A stretch of DNA of 39,909 bases from 13-1-40CM-64-14 sp036393975 (lineage in GTDB: Bacteria; Sysuimicrobiota; Sysuimicrobiia; Sysuimicrobiales; Kaftiobacteriaceae). The notes below the pieces were generated by a model. That model worked only from the letters and a program-made list of their open reading frames with translations, had not been told where the DNA came from and searched no databases. A program made the position numbers and the translations under genes. Of this stretch, positions 1-8,239 are shown piece by piece. The DNA lies in assembly GCA_036393975.1 (NCBI GenBank), contig DASWFZ010000107.1:1-39909 (forward strand), written 5' to 3'. Each line of letters begins with the position of its first letter. Position 1 is the stretch's first letter.

Positions 1-801
1 GGCGGAGGTCAGACCGACCATGAAGGGCTGGATGTAGTACTGGCCGCCCGTCCCCGGATCGCAGGTGATCTGGCCGCTCTGCCCGCACCGGTACGTCTTC
101 GAGATGAACCACTGGTCGATATGACCCAGAGCCTGGGTCACCAGCAAAGGGAGGCGGGCGCGAGGGGACGCGCCGACCTTCTCGGCATTGATGTAACTGA
201 TGACGGCGTAGGCGACCTCGCGGCTGAGGTCCGCGCTCACCGTCCAATTCAGCGGCGCGTAGTCGGACGCATAGGCGGCATGTTGGGAAAGGAGAATGAC
301 GGCATTCTGCGACTGGGCGTCGCCACTGCGCAGGTAGTCCATAGTCAGGCCATGGGTGAAGTTCGCGTACCCCGGGACAACGCCCCTATTGGGAACCACG
401 TAGCGGTCCCGGTACACTGTCCCGGCCCGCTTCGCGCACGCGGCCCACTCTGGATTGCCCGTGTACGCAGCGATTTGATAGAAAATCCGCTCGGCGTCGT
501 AGTATGTCGCGTTGAGGAGCTCGTCGAACGTCCGAGGGACCGCCAGATACTCACACCGCGCGCGGCCAAACGTTAGCATCCTGCTTTCCCACTGCTCGAG
601 GGCCGGAACGGGAGCAGACGCCGTCATGCCGCCCTGGGCAACTCCGAGGACTACACTCACGACCGCAGCTATCACCACCGCAGGCGCGCAGGCTGCCCGC
701 GTTCGGCGTCCAGACGGGAGGGGTTCTCCGCGCGTCGGCGAATGGCGGCGGGGCGCCAGGCCATCACCGTTCCAAGAGCCCCCTTTAGAAGAGGTTGGCA
801 T
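1..801 (-). CDS. Exported helical protein of unknown function, C-terminus cut by window edge
   Basis: An open frame runs on the minus strand from an ATG at 799-801 to the window edge, giving 267 residues with no stop, so the C-terminus is missing. A basic stretch (residues 32-36) precedes a hydrophobic segment at about 38-57, which looks like a signal peptide or anchor; the ATG at residue 59 would lose it. The mature part has repeated amphipathic helices with aromatic-rich motifs (TYYDAERIFYQIA, TGNPEWAACAKRAG, HIDQWF). This resembles alpha/alpha-toroid proteins such as polysaccharide lyases and glycoside hydrolases, but I see no catalytic signature and assign no family. It is the last visible gene of the long leftward series, 111 bp after the GNAT gene. 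A role in polysaccharide processing is inferred from position only. No clear ribosome site supports the start. Confidence 0.7.
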   Translation of the reverse strand, partial: MPTSSKGGSWNGDGLAPRRHSPTRGEPLPSGRRTRAACAPAVVIAAVVSVVLGVAQGGMTASAPVPALEQWESRMLTFGRARCEYLAVPRTFDELLNATYYDAERIFYQIAAYTGNPEWAACAKRAGTVYRDRYVVPNRGVVPGYANFTHGLTMDYLRSGDAQSQNAVILLSQHAAYASDYAPLNWTVSADLSREVAYAVISYINAEKVGASPRARLPLLVTQALGHIDQWFISKTYRCGQSGQITCDPGTGGQYYIQPFMVGLTSA

Positions 802-912
802 CGCGCAAGAACGTGGGATGGATCGTTAGCTGACCGGAGTTCAGCTCAATGCACGGCTTTAATCGTTTCCACAATCTTCTCAAGTGGGGTCGTCAGTCAC
901 GTGGAGATCGCG

Positions 913-2025
913 CTATAGGGTGCCCGGACCTTCACCATCGCCCCGAGTGAGGTGAATGCGGTCAAACGTCCCGTCCAACGGCTCCAGGAAGCGGCTGAGT
1001 TCCTTCGTCGCAGTGAAAATGAAGTTGGATGGTCCCCGCAAATAGCCTCGTTCCAGCAATGCTTGACCCCACACACCCGCTGATTGATTGGAGACGATGA
1101 GATCAACGCCACCCGCGCGTTCCAGGTACTGCGTCGCTATGTCTACGATCGCCTTCGCATCCTGGCGTTGAGCCAGGCAGTCGACGATCGTTCCAACCTT
1201 CATATTTCCGAAGAACTTGTTTCCGGACATTTGAGTTGCCAGCACGACTGCCCACCCGATCGGGTTCTTTCCTCGCGAGACCTTGAGGCGAATGTAGCGG
1301 TCGCCCTTGGGGTAGAGCGTCCTTAAGGCGGCGCTGTCCCGAAGCGCGGCCATTACATATTCATCCCTGGACCGCGCCCAGACGATTTCACACCAGTCCT
1401 CAAATTCTTCCACCACCTCGACACCGACGCCGCGGTCGGAACTAGGAGATCGGCGCTGAGTCGCCTGGACGAGTTTGATGGCAATTCCGCCAATCCCGGT
1501 AACCGCCAGGACATCCAGCAGGTTCCTCCGCAGCGCAGAGGTCCTGACGTAAGTGCACTGATGGAGAAAGCGCGCGGGGTGTACGACGCGGAGATAGAAC
1601 GGTACACTCCGGGCACGCGCTCCGAGCGCCTGCATGATCTTTACGAACGGCGCCTCCATCGACCCCATACCGAGTCCAAACTGAAGGGGGACTCTTTTGG
1701 TGGCGTCAACAAAGAGGTCGATCCCCACCCGGCGGTAGGCTTTATTAATGATGCCTTCGGAGACAGGCAGAGTGAGGTACCCGACCTCTAGGACCTGCCC
1801 TTTGATCCAGAACGGCTGGTGCTTCAGGATGTACCCGCCCCGGACCGATCCATTTTCGACTGCCAAGAAGTACTCTTCGTATATTTCCCGGCCATCGCCG
1901 TTGGGCGGCTTCGCGGGGGTGGGCGACTCTGGGAATTGAAACAAGGCGACTCCACCGTCTCTCAAACGGGCATTGAAGTCCCTAACCGCGACGACGTGTT
2001 CTGCGCGATAGGCGACGATCTCCAA
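913..2025 (-). CDS. GNAT-type (probably tandem-domain) acyltransferase
   Basis: This 370-residue protein looks like two GNAT-fold halves. The N-terminal half (about 1-160) has a strand-rich core followed by a GLGMGSMEAPF segment. The C-terminal half (about 215-350) ends with a GNAT-like VSNQSAGVWGQALLERGY region. Similar proteins occur in polysaccharide clusters and are usually annotated only as GNAT or FemAB-like. The start is a TTG at 2023-2025; a purine-rich AGGGGGG lies about 13 nt upstream, so the start is uncertain. It follows the ATP-grasp gene after 199 bp. Transfer of an acyl group, possibly the product of the ComA/ComB/ATP-grasp genes upstream, onto a sugar is inference. The family is likely, the substrate unknown. 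Confidence 0.7.
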   Translation of the reverse strand: MEIVAYRAEHVVAVRDFNARLRDGGVALFQFPESPTPAKPPNGDGREIYEEYFLAVENGSVRGGYILKHQPFWIKGQVLEVGYLTLPVSEGIINKAYRRVGIDLFVDATKRVPLQFGLGMGSMEAPFVKIMQALGARARSVPFYLRVVHPARFLHQCTYVRTSALRRNLLDVLAVTGIGGIAIKLVQATQRRSPSSDRGVGVEVVEEFEDWCEIVWARSRDEYVMAALRDSAALRTLYPKGDRYIRLKVSRGKNPIGWAVVLATQMSGNKFFGNMKVGTIVDCLAQRQDAKAIVDIATQYLERAGGVDLIVSNQSAGVWGQALLERGYLRGPSNFIFTATKELSRFLEPLDGTFDRIHLTRGDGEGPGTL

Positions 2026-2224
2026 GCCTACAGCACCCCCCTAATCAGCTGATCTCCATCATGATGTTGTGCCATGGAGCGTCGTTCGAGGGCCGCGCCG
2101 TGCCTTTGCCCGCACGGAGAGCCCGTCTCCTCTCCGCCAACATACTGGTCCGCCGCCGACGGGTGGAAGAGGTCAGTGGCTGATCCCATGGCTGGTCTCG
2201 ATGTGGCGTTTGGTATTTGCTCTC

Positions 2225-3457
2225 TTACGTCGCCACCGGACCTTGCTCTGGCGTCCTGCGCACCGACAGTCGCCTGACGACTTGACGCAACGCCCGAGTG
2301 AAGAGCCTCCAGCAGATCTGGAGGAATGGACCCGGATCATCGCTAGCGAACCATGCTCCTTCCTGGACTCTACGGTAGCTCCGGAGCCAATCGCGGATGG
2401 TCAGCGCGCCATCGCGATAGCTACGCCAGCTGGACGCGAGGTCGGACATTTCGACCACCCACTTGCGGCCATCGCGGATTCCGCTCGACGGAACGGCCTG
2501 GCCTGTAAGGTGAAGGTAGGCGGCGCGCACCACGTCCAGCTCGCCCGTCCCCACAAACAATCGGAAGGTGGCGCCGAGGCGAGGATTGACGTCGAGCAGC
2601 TTGTAGGTGTTGTCTCGTGTATCGTACCGATAGCCGATGTCAAGAATTCCGGTATACCCGGTGGCCTCCACGAGTTGAATGGTCAGAGCTTCCACGGTGG
2701 GATTGGGCACACAGACTCCCAGTGTGGTCACGCCCATGTACGGTGGCCATTGCCGGATCTTCCTACCGGTCAGTCCAAACAAGCAGCGGGATTGCCTATC
2801 GAAGTACCCATTGAACATCCACACTGTCTCGTCGCGTCCCGGAATGTACTCCTGCAGCATAAGGGTGGGGTTCGCTGGGTCTTCCATGGCATCGTAGTAC
2901 GTCAGGAGTTCGTCTGCCGATCTGATGATGCGCATCCTCTTTTTCGTGCGGCGCGCCACGGCGATCTTATCCATCGCCTTCAGCATGACGGGGAACGCAG
3001 CGGTCTGGGCGAACTCGACGACGTCGGTTCGCGACTGCGGAAAGGCGCTAGTCGCGGTGGGGACCCCCGCAGCGCGCGCGAGGCGGTCCATGTCGCGTTT
3101 GTTATAAAGTGCCCGAACGAGTTCGAAGGGGTTGTCGGGGAAGGCAAACGCGGCGTTCAATTTCGCGGCGTGCTCTGCGACGAACAGGGCGGCCGCGTCG
3201 GTCGTCGCCAGCAAGATGGGCGGGGCGCCGAGCTGAGCGGCGGTCGCGAGGAGAAACTCCACCGACGCATCAGGCGGCTGCGTCGCGATGTCCCAGACGA
3301 ATCCGCCCTGAGAGTACCGGGAGGCCAACGCAGGGGCATGCGCGTCACCATCCACGCCATACGCGGGCACCCCCCAGCGGCCCAGGCTGCGCACAGCCCC
3401 TACCGCCCCGCAGTGATCCATTTCAAGGATCAGAACGGGAGTAGCCGCTCGTCTCAT
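2225..3457 (-). CDS. ATP-grasp carboxylate-amine ligase
   Basis: A 410-residue ATP-grasp enzyme. The N-terminal pre-ATP-grasp domain begins ATPVLILEMDHCGAVGAVRSL. Lys120 and Lys160 (in FPVMLKAMDK) are likely nucleotide ligands, QEYIPGRDE (202-210) is the adenine-side segment, and LLDVNPRLG (287-295) carries the metal-binding Asp/Asn pair. ATP-grasp ligases of this type activate a carboxylate as an acyl phosphate and join it to an amine. Its ATG (3455-3457) overlaps the stop of the ComB-like gene as ATGA, so the two are likely translationally coupled. That makes sulfolactate a plausible carboxylate and an amino sugar or amino acid a plausible acceptor; both are inference. The last 70 residues are rich in Arg and may bind membrane or nucleic acid. 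Confidence 0.88.
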   Translation of the reverse strand: MRRAATPVLILEMDHCGAVGAVRSLGRWGVPAYGVDGDAHAPALASRYSQGGFVWDIATQPPDASVEFLLATAAQLGAPPILLATTDAAALFVAEHAAKLNAAFAFPDNPFELVRALYNKRDMDRLARAAGVPTATSAFPQSRTDVVEFAQTAAFPVMLKAMDKIAVARRTKKRMRIIRSADELLTYYDAMEDPANPTLMLQEYIPGRDETVWMFNGYFDRQSRCLFGLTGRKIRQWPPYMGVTTLGVCVPNPTVEALTIQLVEATGYTGILDIGYRYDTRDNTYKLLDVNPRLGATFRLFVGTGELDVVRAAYLHLTGQAVPSSGIRDGRKWVVEMSDLASSWRSYRDGALTIRDWLRSYRRVQEGAWFASDDPGPFLQICWRLFTRALRQVVRRLSVRRTPEQGPVAT

Positions 3458-4191
3458 CGAGTCTCCGCTTCGACGACCCGCTCGACGCGTGCCGGATCAC
3501 TAAGAATTTGGTCACCCACGATTCGACAGCTGAAATCGAGATCGTCAACGTGCGCCAAGATGAAGTCGAGATCAACTAACTGGTCGCTACGCCGCAGATA
3601 CTCGACACTACGGCTCCCCAGGAGGTCACGCGGACCGGCATCGCGCCATTTCCGGACGACTTCTGCCGTCTCGGCGTCCTCCGGGCGATATCCTTCCTCC
3701 AGGAATCGCCCCGCCATCCAGGCGCAGCAGATCTGGTCTTCGTCGCGAAATTCGCCTCGACTGATCGCGCCAATCAGGGTGGCGGAAAGCCCCAGCCGGA
3801 CGATCTCCCGAACCGTGGCGGACATATTGCGAAAGCAGGCAACAAAGGCCACACGCGCGTCGCGAAGGCTATCTATCAACGTGGTGCCATTAGTCGACAG
3901 CAGGACGATCGGACGCTGGTCCTGGCGAGCGGCGAGCGCTGCGGGGCTGTTGTTCAGATGAAAGCCTTCCGGCATCACGCCGCGGAGCTCGCCCAGCAGC
4001 AGCGCATTGGGCGTCCTGGCTGCGACCCGCATGGCGGCCTCAACGCTGGTCACCGGGTAGCACCGATGCCCCAGAGCTCTCGCCGTCACGGCAGTGGTCG
4101 TCGCCCGGATCACATCGACCGCGATGACGGCGTGGGCCTCGGTGCGGCGCTCGAGGCCGTGCGGATAGGACCGAATGGCCACATTCAACAT
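3454..4191 (-). CDS. comB: ComB-like 2-phosphosulfolactate phosphatase
   Basis: The 245-residue protein matches the ComB family: DVIRATTT (26-33), LNNSP (79-83), STNGT (99-103) and RGEFRDEDQICCAWMA (145-160). ComB removes phosphate from 2-phosphosulfolactate to give sulfolactate. I place the start at the ATG at 4189-4191, 7 bp after the ComA stop, because the frame then begins with MLNVAIRSY followed quickly by the first conserved strand, as is usual in the family. An in-frame ATG at 4207-4209 overlapping comA is the alternative. The open frame extends further upstream to 4326, but that part lies inside comA. The gene's own stop overlaps the ATP-grasp start. No sulfolactate dehydrogenase or sulfopyruvate decarboxylase is nearby, which argues against coenzyme M synthesis here. 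Confidence 0.9.
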   Translation of the reverse strand: MLNVAIRSYPHGLERRTEAHAVIAVDVIRATTTAVTARALGHRCYPVTSVEAAMRVAARTPNALLLGELRGVMPEGFHLNNSPAALAARQDQRPIVLLSTNGTTLIDSLRDARVAFVACFRNMSATVREIVRLGLSATLIGAISRGEFRDEDQICCAWMAGRFLEEGYRPEDAETAEVVRKWRDAGPRDLLGSRSVEYLRRSDQLVDLDFILAHVDDLDFSCRIVGDQILSDPARVERVVEAETR

Positions 4192-4198
4192 GGACGGC

Positions 4199-5017
4199 TT
4201 ACGATCCATCGCGCATGCGCCCAACGAGCCGGAGGTGGGGCTGGATGTAGCTATCGGAATGCAGTCCTCGGCGGTAGACTTCAACGCGGAGCACTTCTTC
4301 CAGGCGAACGTTACAAAGGTGCACACCTCTGCCGAAATGATCCAGTAAGGCGAATTGGCTCGCTTTGGTGGGCGCTTCGAACATTACCTGCTTCAGGCCG
4401 AACTTATGTACTAACGTCTCCGCGAAGGGTCTGTTGAGCTGCCCCTCGCTGTCGAACAGGCCCACACCCTTTGCGCTTTCCCGCGCTTCGATGATGAGCT
4501 GCAGCGCTCCAGCGTCAAGCCAGCGGGAGCCCTGATCAATCCAGTGCAAGAGCGTTTTCTCGGCAAAAGGTCCGTGATGTTTCTTGCCGAGTTCGAACTG
4601 GACGTCGAGACCGCGATTCCTCGCCATGCGTACAGTTTCCTCAGGGTTGAGGTCGACGTCGGTGAACCCCTGGCCACACTCGATTCTGCTGACTCCTAGG
4701 TCGGCACAGAGATCGAGGTAGGCCGGCAGCTGCCCCTCACTCACGGCGATTTCAAACGGGCCCCCACCTGTAACGGTCGCTACGCCATGGCGCTTGGCGG
4801 CGCTCACCTTGCGGCGAGTGCTCTCTTCTTTGGCGATGATCCAGCATGCCATCGAAAGCTTGAGGATCGAAATCAAGTGCGCGCTCTGCTCGAGGTGACT
4901 CTCGAGCGTCAGGGGATCGTAGCCGGGATCGAACGGACTAGTCGCCGGTGGGATGTCTGGGACACCGATCAGCCGCAGGTAATCCTGGGGATGAACTGCA
5001 CCCCGTAGCGTTGTCAT
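4199..5017 (-). CDS. comA: ComA-like phosphosulfolactate synthase
   Basis: ComA adds sulfite to phosphoenolpyruvate to make (2R)-phospho-3-sulfolactate. The 272-residue TIM-barrel protein aligns well with archaeal ComA from memory: GGGPFE (84-89), ELGKK (142-146), IIEARESAKGVGLFD (175-189), FEAPTK (213-218) and the C-terminal RRGLHSD. One family motif differs: the K-F-G-x-G-T block after the first barrel strands reads K-L-S-M-A-C at 53-58. I chose the ATG at 5015-5017 because GAGGGG lies about 8 nt upstream; a GTG at 5039-5041 is an alternative. It heads a ComA-ComB-ATP-grasp-GNAT run, 71 bp downstream of the membrane GT2 gene. Family is nearly certain; whether sulfite is the true nucleophile is open because of the altered motif. 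Confidence 0.9.
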   Translation of the reverse strand: MTTLRGAVHPQDYLRLIGVPDIPPATSPFDPGYDPLTLESHLEQSAHLISILKLSMACWIIAKEESTRRKVSAAKRHGVATVTGGGPFEIAVSEGQLPAYLDLCADLGVSRIECGQGFTDVDLNPEETVRMARNRGLDVQFELGKKHHGPFAEKTLLHWIDQGSRWLDAGALQLIIEARESAKGVGLFDSEGQLNRPFAETLVHKFGLKQVMFEAPTKASQFALLDHFGRGVHLCNVRLEEVLRVEVYRRGLHSDSYIQPHLRLVGRMRDGS

Positions 5018-5088
5018 TTCGGAGTCCCCTCTCGTTTGCACTGTCCAGCAATCGCCAGCTTAGATCGACGACTCAGACCGAATTCGGG

Positions 5089-6243
5089 TCAGCTCCACTC
5101 CACGGCGCCCCGGTGCGCCGCCATCCGATAGAGGGCGACCAGTGCGGCGAAGTTCACCATACATACGTAGTATGGGGCGGCAACGACCATGCGGCCCAAA
5201 ACCCGCAAGCGTGGGCTCACGCCGAGGGCCCCCGCAAAGAAGAACGCGGTCTGCGCGACAAAGGCCAGACGGTACGCCGGCTCCGCCAACAGAGCTGCGC
5301 TGGCATACAGGCTAATCATCAGGAGCGGCATCAGGACTCGAAAGCCTTTGTGCGAGAGCATCTGGAACACCACTTGGGGCCGTCTCAACCAGCCTTCCCG
5401 TCTGAGCAACAAAAGCAACGCCTGGTAGTTCCCCACCATGATCCTGATCCGGCGTGTGAAACCAGCCATCTCCCCCGCCGCCTCCGCCGCGATCGCGCTG
5501 GGCTCGTAGATGGCATCAAACCCCTTCAGCAGAACCTTCAGCGGAATCACGAAATCGTCGTTGATCACGTGGGGGTCGAGCGGCTGGAATAGCTCCCGAC
5601 GAATGGCGTAATACGCCCCGTGTCCGCCCAGCATGGTGCCCAGACGTGCCTCGGCGAGGCGGACGAACGTCTCGTAGCGCCAATAAACGCTCTCCAGCCC
5701 CCCTTGACTGTCTCCCGAGGCCGGGATGACCCGATAGATGCCGCTCACACACCCCACGCGCGCATCGGCGAAGTTGCTCACCAGAGCGCGCAGGCTCCTC
5801 GGCTCAAGCAGAGTGGTTGCGTCGGTGAACACAAGGAGCTCGCCCGAAGCCATCCGCACCAAGTCGTTGAGAACAGACGCTTTGCCCCGGCGCTTTGGGA
5901 AAATGGTGCCTCGGATCTGACCTGTCGCCGCAGCGTCTCGGATGTGCAGTGCCGTGCTATCGGTGGAACCATCTGACGCGACCAGAATTTCGAGCCTCTC
6001 CTTCGGGTAGTCGAGCTGCAGGCAATTCCTGATTTTCGCGTTTATCATCTGCGCTTCGTTATGCGCGGGGACGAGGAGACTCACAGTCGGCAAGATGTCG
6101 TGCCGCGCGTGGTGGCGGCCACGCAAACGGCCCAGTGCGTACATCAGCAATGGGTACCCTACCGCCCCGTATCCGAGCAGGAACGCGCTCCCCCAAAATA
6201 TCGCTGCCACGAGCGTCACTCCGGCGGGAGTGTGGTCCATCAT
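5089..6243 (-). CDS. Membrane-bound GT2 family glycosyltransferase
   Basis: A 384-residue processive-type GT2 enzyme. One membrane helix lies near residues 10-36, then the GT-A domain: VSLLVPAHNEA (54-64), ASDGSTDS (89-96, UDP-binding Asp), FTDAT (139-143, metal-binding DxD-like) and INDDFVIP (about 228-235, catalytic-base position). An RRIRIMVGN segment sits where processive synthases have QxxRW, so the motif is altered. Three or four hydrophobic helices close the C-terminus. It probably adds a sugar to the lipid-linked repeat at the cytoplasmic face. It sits between the amidotransferase (110 bp) and ComA, so it may act with the sulfolactate cassette. Donor and acceptor cannot be read from the sequence. 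Confidence 0.88.
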   Translation of the reverse strand: MMDHTPAGVTLVAAIFWGSAFLLGYGAVGYPLLMYALGRLRGRHHARHDILPTVSLLVPAHNEAQMINAKIRNCLQLDYPKERLEILVASDGSTDSTALHIRDAAATGQIRGTIFPKRRGKASVLNDLVRMASGELLVFTDATTLLEPRSLRALVSNFADARVGCVSGIYRVIPASGDSQGGLESVYWRYETFVRLAEARLGTMLGGHGAYYAIRRELFQPLDPHVINDDFVIPLKVLLKGFDAIYEPSAIAAEAAGEMAGFTRRIRIMVGNYQALLLLLRREGWLRRPQVVFQMLSHKGFRVLMPLLMISLYASAALLAEPAYRLAFVAQTAFFFAGALGVSPRLRVLGRMVVAAPYYVCMVNFAALVALYRMAAHRGAVEWS

Positions 6244-6353
6244 GGAGTGGGGTCTTCGCCTTCGATTGCCTGCGTGTTCAAAGTTGGAGGGTTTGTTGGG
6301 AAGCCTTTGTTGGGGAAAAGTTCGTCAGCTAGGAGGCGGAGCTGCGTTGATAA

Positions 6354-8237
6354 TCAAGCCCATCGAGCTCGTCCGCCGAAGCGCTCGAACCACTCGGCGA
6401 GCATGAGGAGGTTCCAGAGTTTAGCGCCGTGTGATCGCCCACGGTCGTGCTCGCCCACTAGGTCTCGTACCGCCTGAGGTTCGATGATGTCCGCGTCGAC
6501 GAACCGACCTGCGAACAGCCGAGCGTCCAGCCGCCCGCGCAGCTCACCGCGGAGCCACTCGTCCACAGGCAGGCTAAAGCCCATCTTGCGGCGGTCGAGG
6601 AAGCCTGGTGGGAACAAGGGACCGAAGAGTTCCTTCACGATGCGTTTGGTACCATTCCTGGCCCACTTCAGTCGGGCCGGCAACGTCAGCGCCAACTCGA
6701 CGACCGTGCTATCCAGGAAGGGGGATCTGGCCTCCAAGCCGTGGGCCATTGTCGCGCGGTCAACCTTCACAAGAAGATCCTCGGGGAGGTATGTTGTGAT
6801 GTCCGTCAGCGTCATCGCTTGAAGCAGGTCGTGCGCGCCTACCTCGCGATAGGTGTGCTCAAGGTAGGCGAGCGCTGCTCCGTCCACTCGTCCGGCAAAC
6901 TCCGGTGCGTAGAGCCTTTTCCGTACAGGCTCTTCGACTGTGCGCCTGAGCGCCGCGAAGCGCGCAGCATCGTCCCGGCTGAGCAGATCAAGCCCCTTTG
7001 CGGTCCGGTGGGGAAGAGCTTGGAGCCAGCGATGCACGGGTCCACGGCGCAGTGTCGCTCGCGCGACCGGGGGGAGCCACCGCGCCGCCGCAGCGAGTCG
7101 AGCTCCATTCGCATACCATGGGTAGCCCGCAAAGAGCTCGTCGCCGCCGTCGCCGTTGAGGGCAACCGTAACGTGTTTGCGCGCCAGCTGTGCCACATAC
7201 CAAACGGGCAGCGCAGATGCATCACCGAACGGCTCTCCGAAGTGCACCACAAGGTCGGGCAGTATGCCGGCTGCATCGGGCCGGACGACGAACTCGCGAT
7301 GGTCGGTCTTAAAGAGTTCGGCGATGCGACGGGCGTGGGGCAACTCGGTATACTCGTCGCGATCGAATCCGATGGAGAAAGTCCGCACGGGATGTGACGT
7401 CAGGCGGGCCATCAGCGCGACAACCACGCTCGAGTCCACCCCACCGCTGAGGAAGCACCCGAGCGGCACGTCGGCCACCAGCCGGAGGCGGACCGCCTCC
7501 TCCAGTGCGTCCTTCAGCCGTTGCGCTACCTCTGCATCAGAGGCCTCGGTGATGGAGTTCGGCGGCGCCCAGTACCGATCGATGGTGAGCGTGCCGTCCT
7601 CGACGACCAGTCGATGCGCCGGTGGGAGCTTACTGACTGAGGCAAGGATCGTGCGGGGGCTCGGGATATACGAGTGCGTCAAATAGATATCGATAGCGGT
7701 CGGGTCGAGGGTCCACTGCAGGTCAGGAAGCTGATAGAGAGCCGTAATCTCAGACGCCAGCGATAATCTCACTCCCTGCTGTGTGAAGTAAAGGGGCTTC
7801 TTCCCGATGCGGTCGCGTGCAGCGACAAAGCGTCCCCGTCGTTCATCCCAGAGCAAGAATGCGAACATACCATGAAGTTCTCGGACGCAGTCTGCCCCGC
7901 GTTCCTCGTAGAGGTGGACGATGACTTCCGTATCGGAGCGAGTACGAAAGCGATGGCCGCGCTGCAGAAGCTGGGTGCGCAGGGAGTCGAAGTTGTAAAT
8001 CTCGCCGTTCAGGACGACCACGACGGTGCGATCTTCATTGAAGATCGGCTGAGACCCCGTGGACAGGTCGATGATGCTCAGCCGCCGGTGCCCCAGCGCG
8101 GCACGACCGTCTAGCGCGACGTACTCGCCCTCCCCGTCGGGGCCGCGGTGTGCTAGCGCTCGTGTTAGCGCCCGGACCACGTCCACGTCGACAGCACGGT
8201 CAGCCCGCAATGAGATCTGTCCGGCGATCCCGCACAT
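6354..8237 (-). CDS. Asparagine-synthase-type glutamine amidotransferase
   Basis: A 627-residue protein of the glutamine-hydrolysing asparagine synthase family. Cys2 after the initiator Met (MCGIAG) is the class II glutaminase nucleophile; RGPDG (31-35) and NGEIYN (77-82) line the glutamine site. SGGVDSS (264-270) is the ATP-pyrophosphatase loop of the synthetase domain. Relatives in EPS clusters, including those linked to exosortase systems, are thought to amidate a sugar carboxylate rather than aspartate. Since this locus appears to make a uronic acid (WbpA-like dehydrogenase), amidation of a uronate or of another carboxyl substituent is a reasonable inference. The ATG lies 2 bp after the stop of the preceding GT4 gene, so the two are surely cotranscribed. 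Confidence 0.93.
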   Translation of the reverse strand: MCGIAGQISLRADRAVDVDVVRALTRALAHRGPDGEGEYVALDGRAALGHRRLSIIDLSTGSQPIFNEDRTVVVVLNGEIYNFDSLRTQLLQRGHRFRTRSDTEVIVHLYEERGADCVRELHGMFAFLLWDERRGRFVAARDRIGKKPLYFTQQGVRLSLASEITALYQLPDLQWTLDPTAIDIYLTHSYIPSPRTILASVSKLPPAHRLVVEDGTLTIDRYWAPPNSITEASDAEVAQRLKDALEEAVRLRLVADVPLGCFLSGGVDSSVVVALMARLTSHPVRTFSIGFDRDEYTELPHARRIAELFKTDHREFVVRPDAAGILPDLVVHFGEPFGDASALPVWYVAQLARKHVTVALNGDGGDELFAGYPWYANGARLAAAARWLPPVARATLRRGPVHRWLQALPHRTAKGLDLLSRDDAARFAALRRTVEEPVRKRLYAPEFAGRVDGAALAYLEHTYREVGAHDLLQAMTLTDITTYLPEDLLVKVDRATMAHGLEARSPFLDSTVVELALTLPARLKWARNGTKRIVKELFGPLFPPGFLDRRKMGFSLPVDEWLRGELRGRLDARLFAGRFVDADIIEPQAVRDLVGEHDRGRSHGAKLWNLLMLAEWFERFGGRARWA

Positions 8238-8239
8238 GG

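Noticed and set aside
121..576. Plus-strand frame of 151 codons
   Set aside because: Antisense to the exported protein at 1-801, which has a signal segment and consistent protein-like composition.
2069..3961. Long open frame of 630 codons on the plus strand
   Set aside because: It is antisense to the ATP-grasp and ComB genes, whose minus-strand frames carry clear family motifs; the plus frame has none. Long antisense frames are common in GC-rich DNA.
6150..6162. GGCGGTAG word on the minus strand inside the GT2 gene as an ops site
   Set aside because: It lies in coding sequence far from any operon start; such words are expected by chance in GC-rich DNA.
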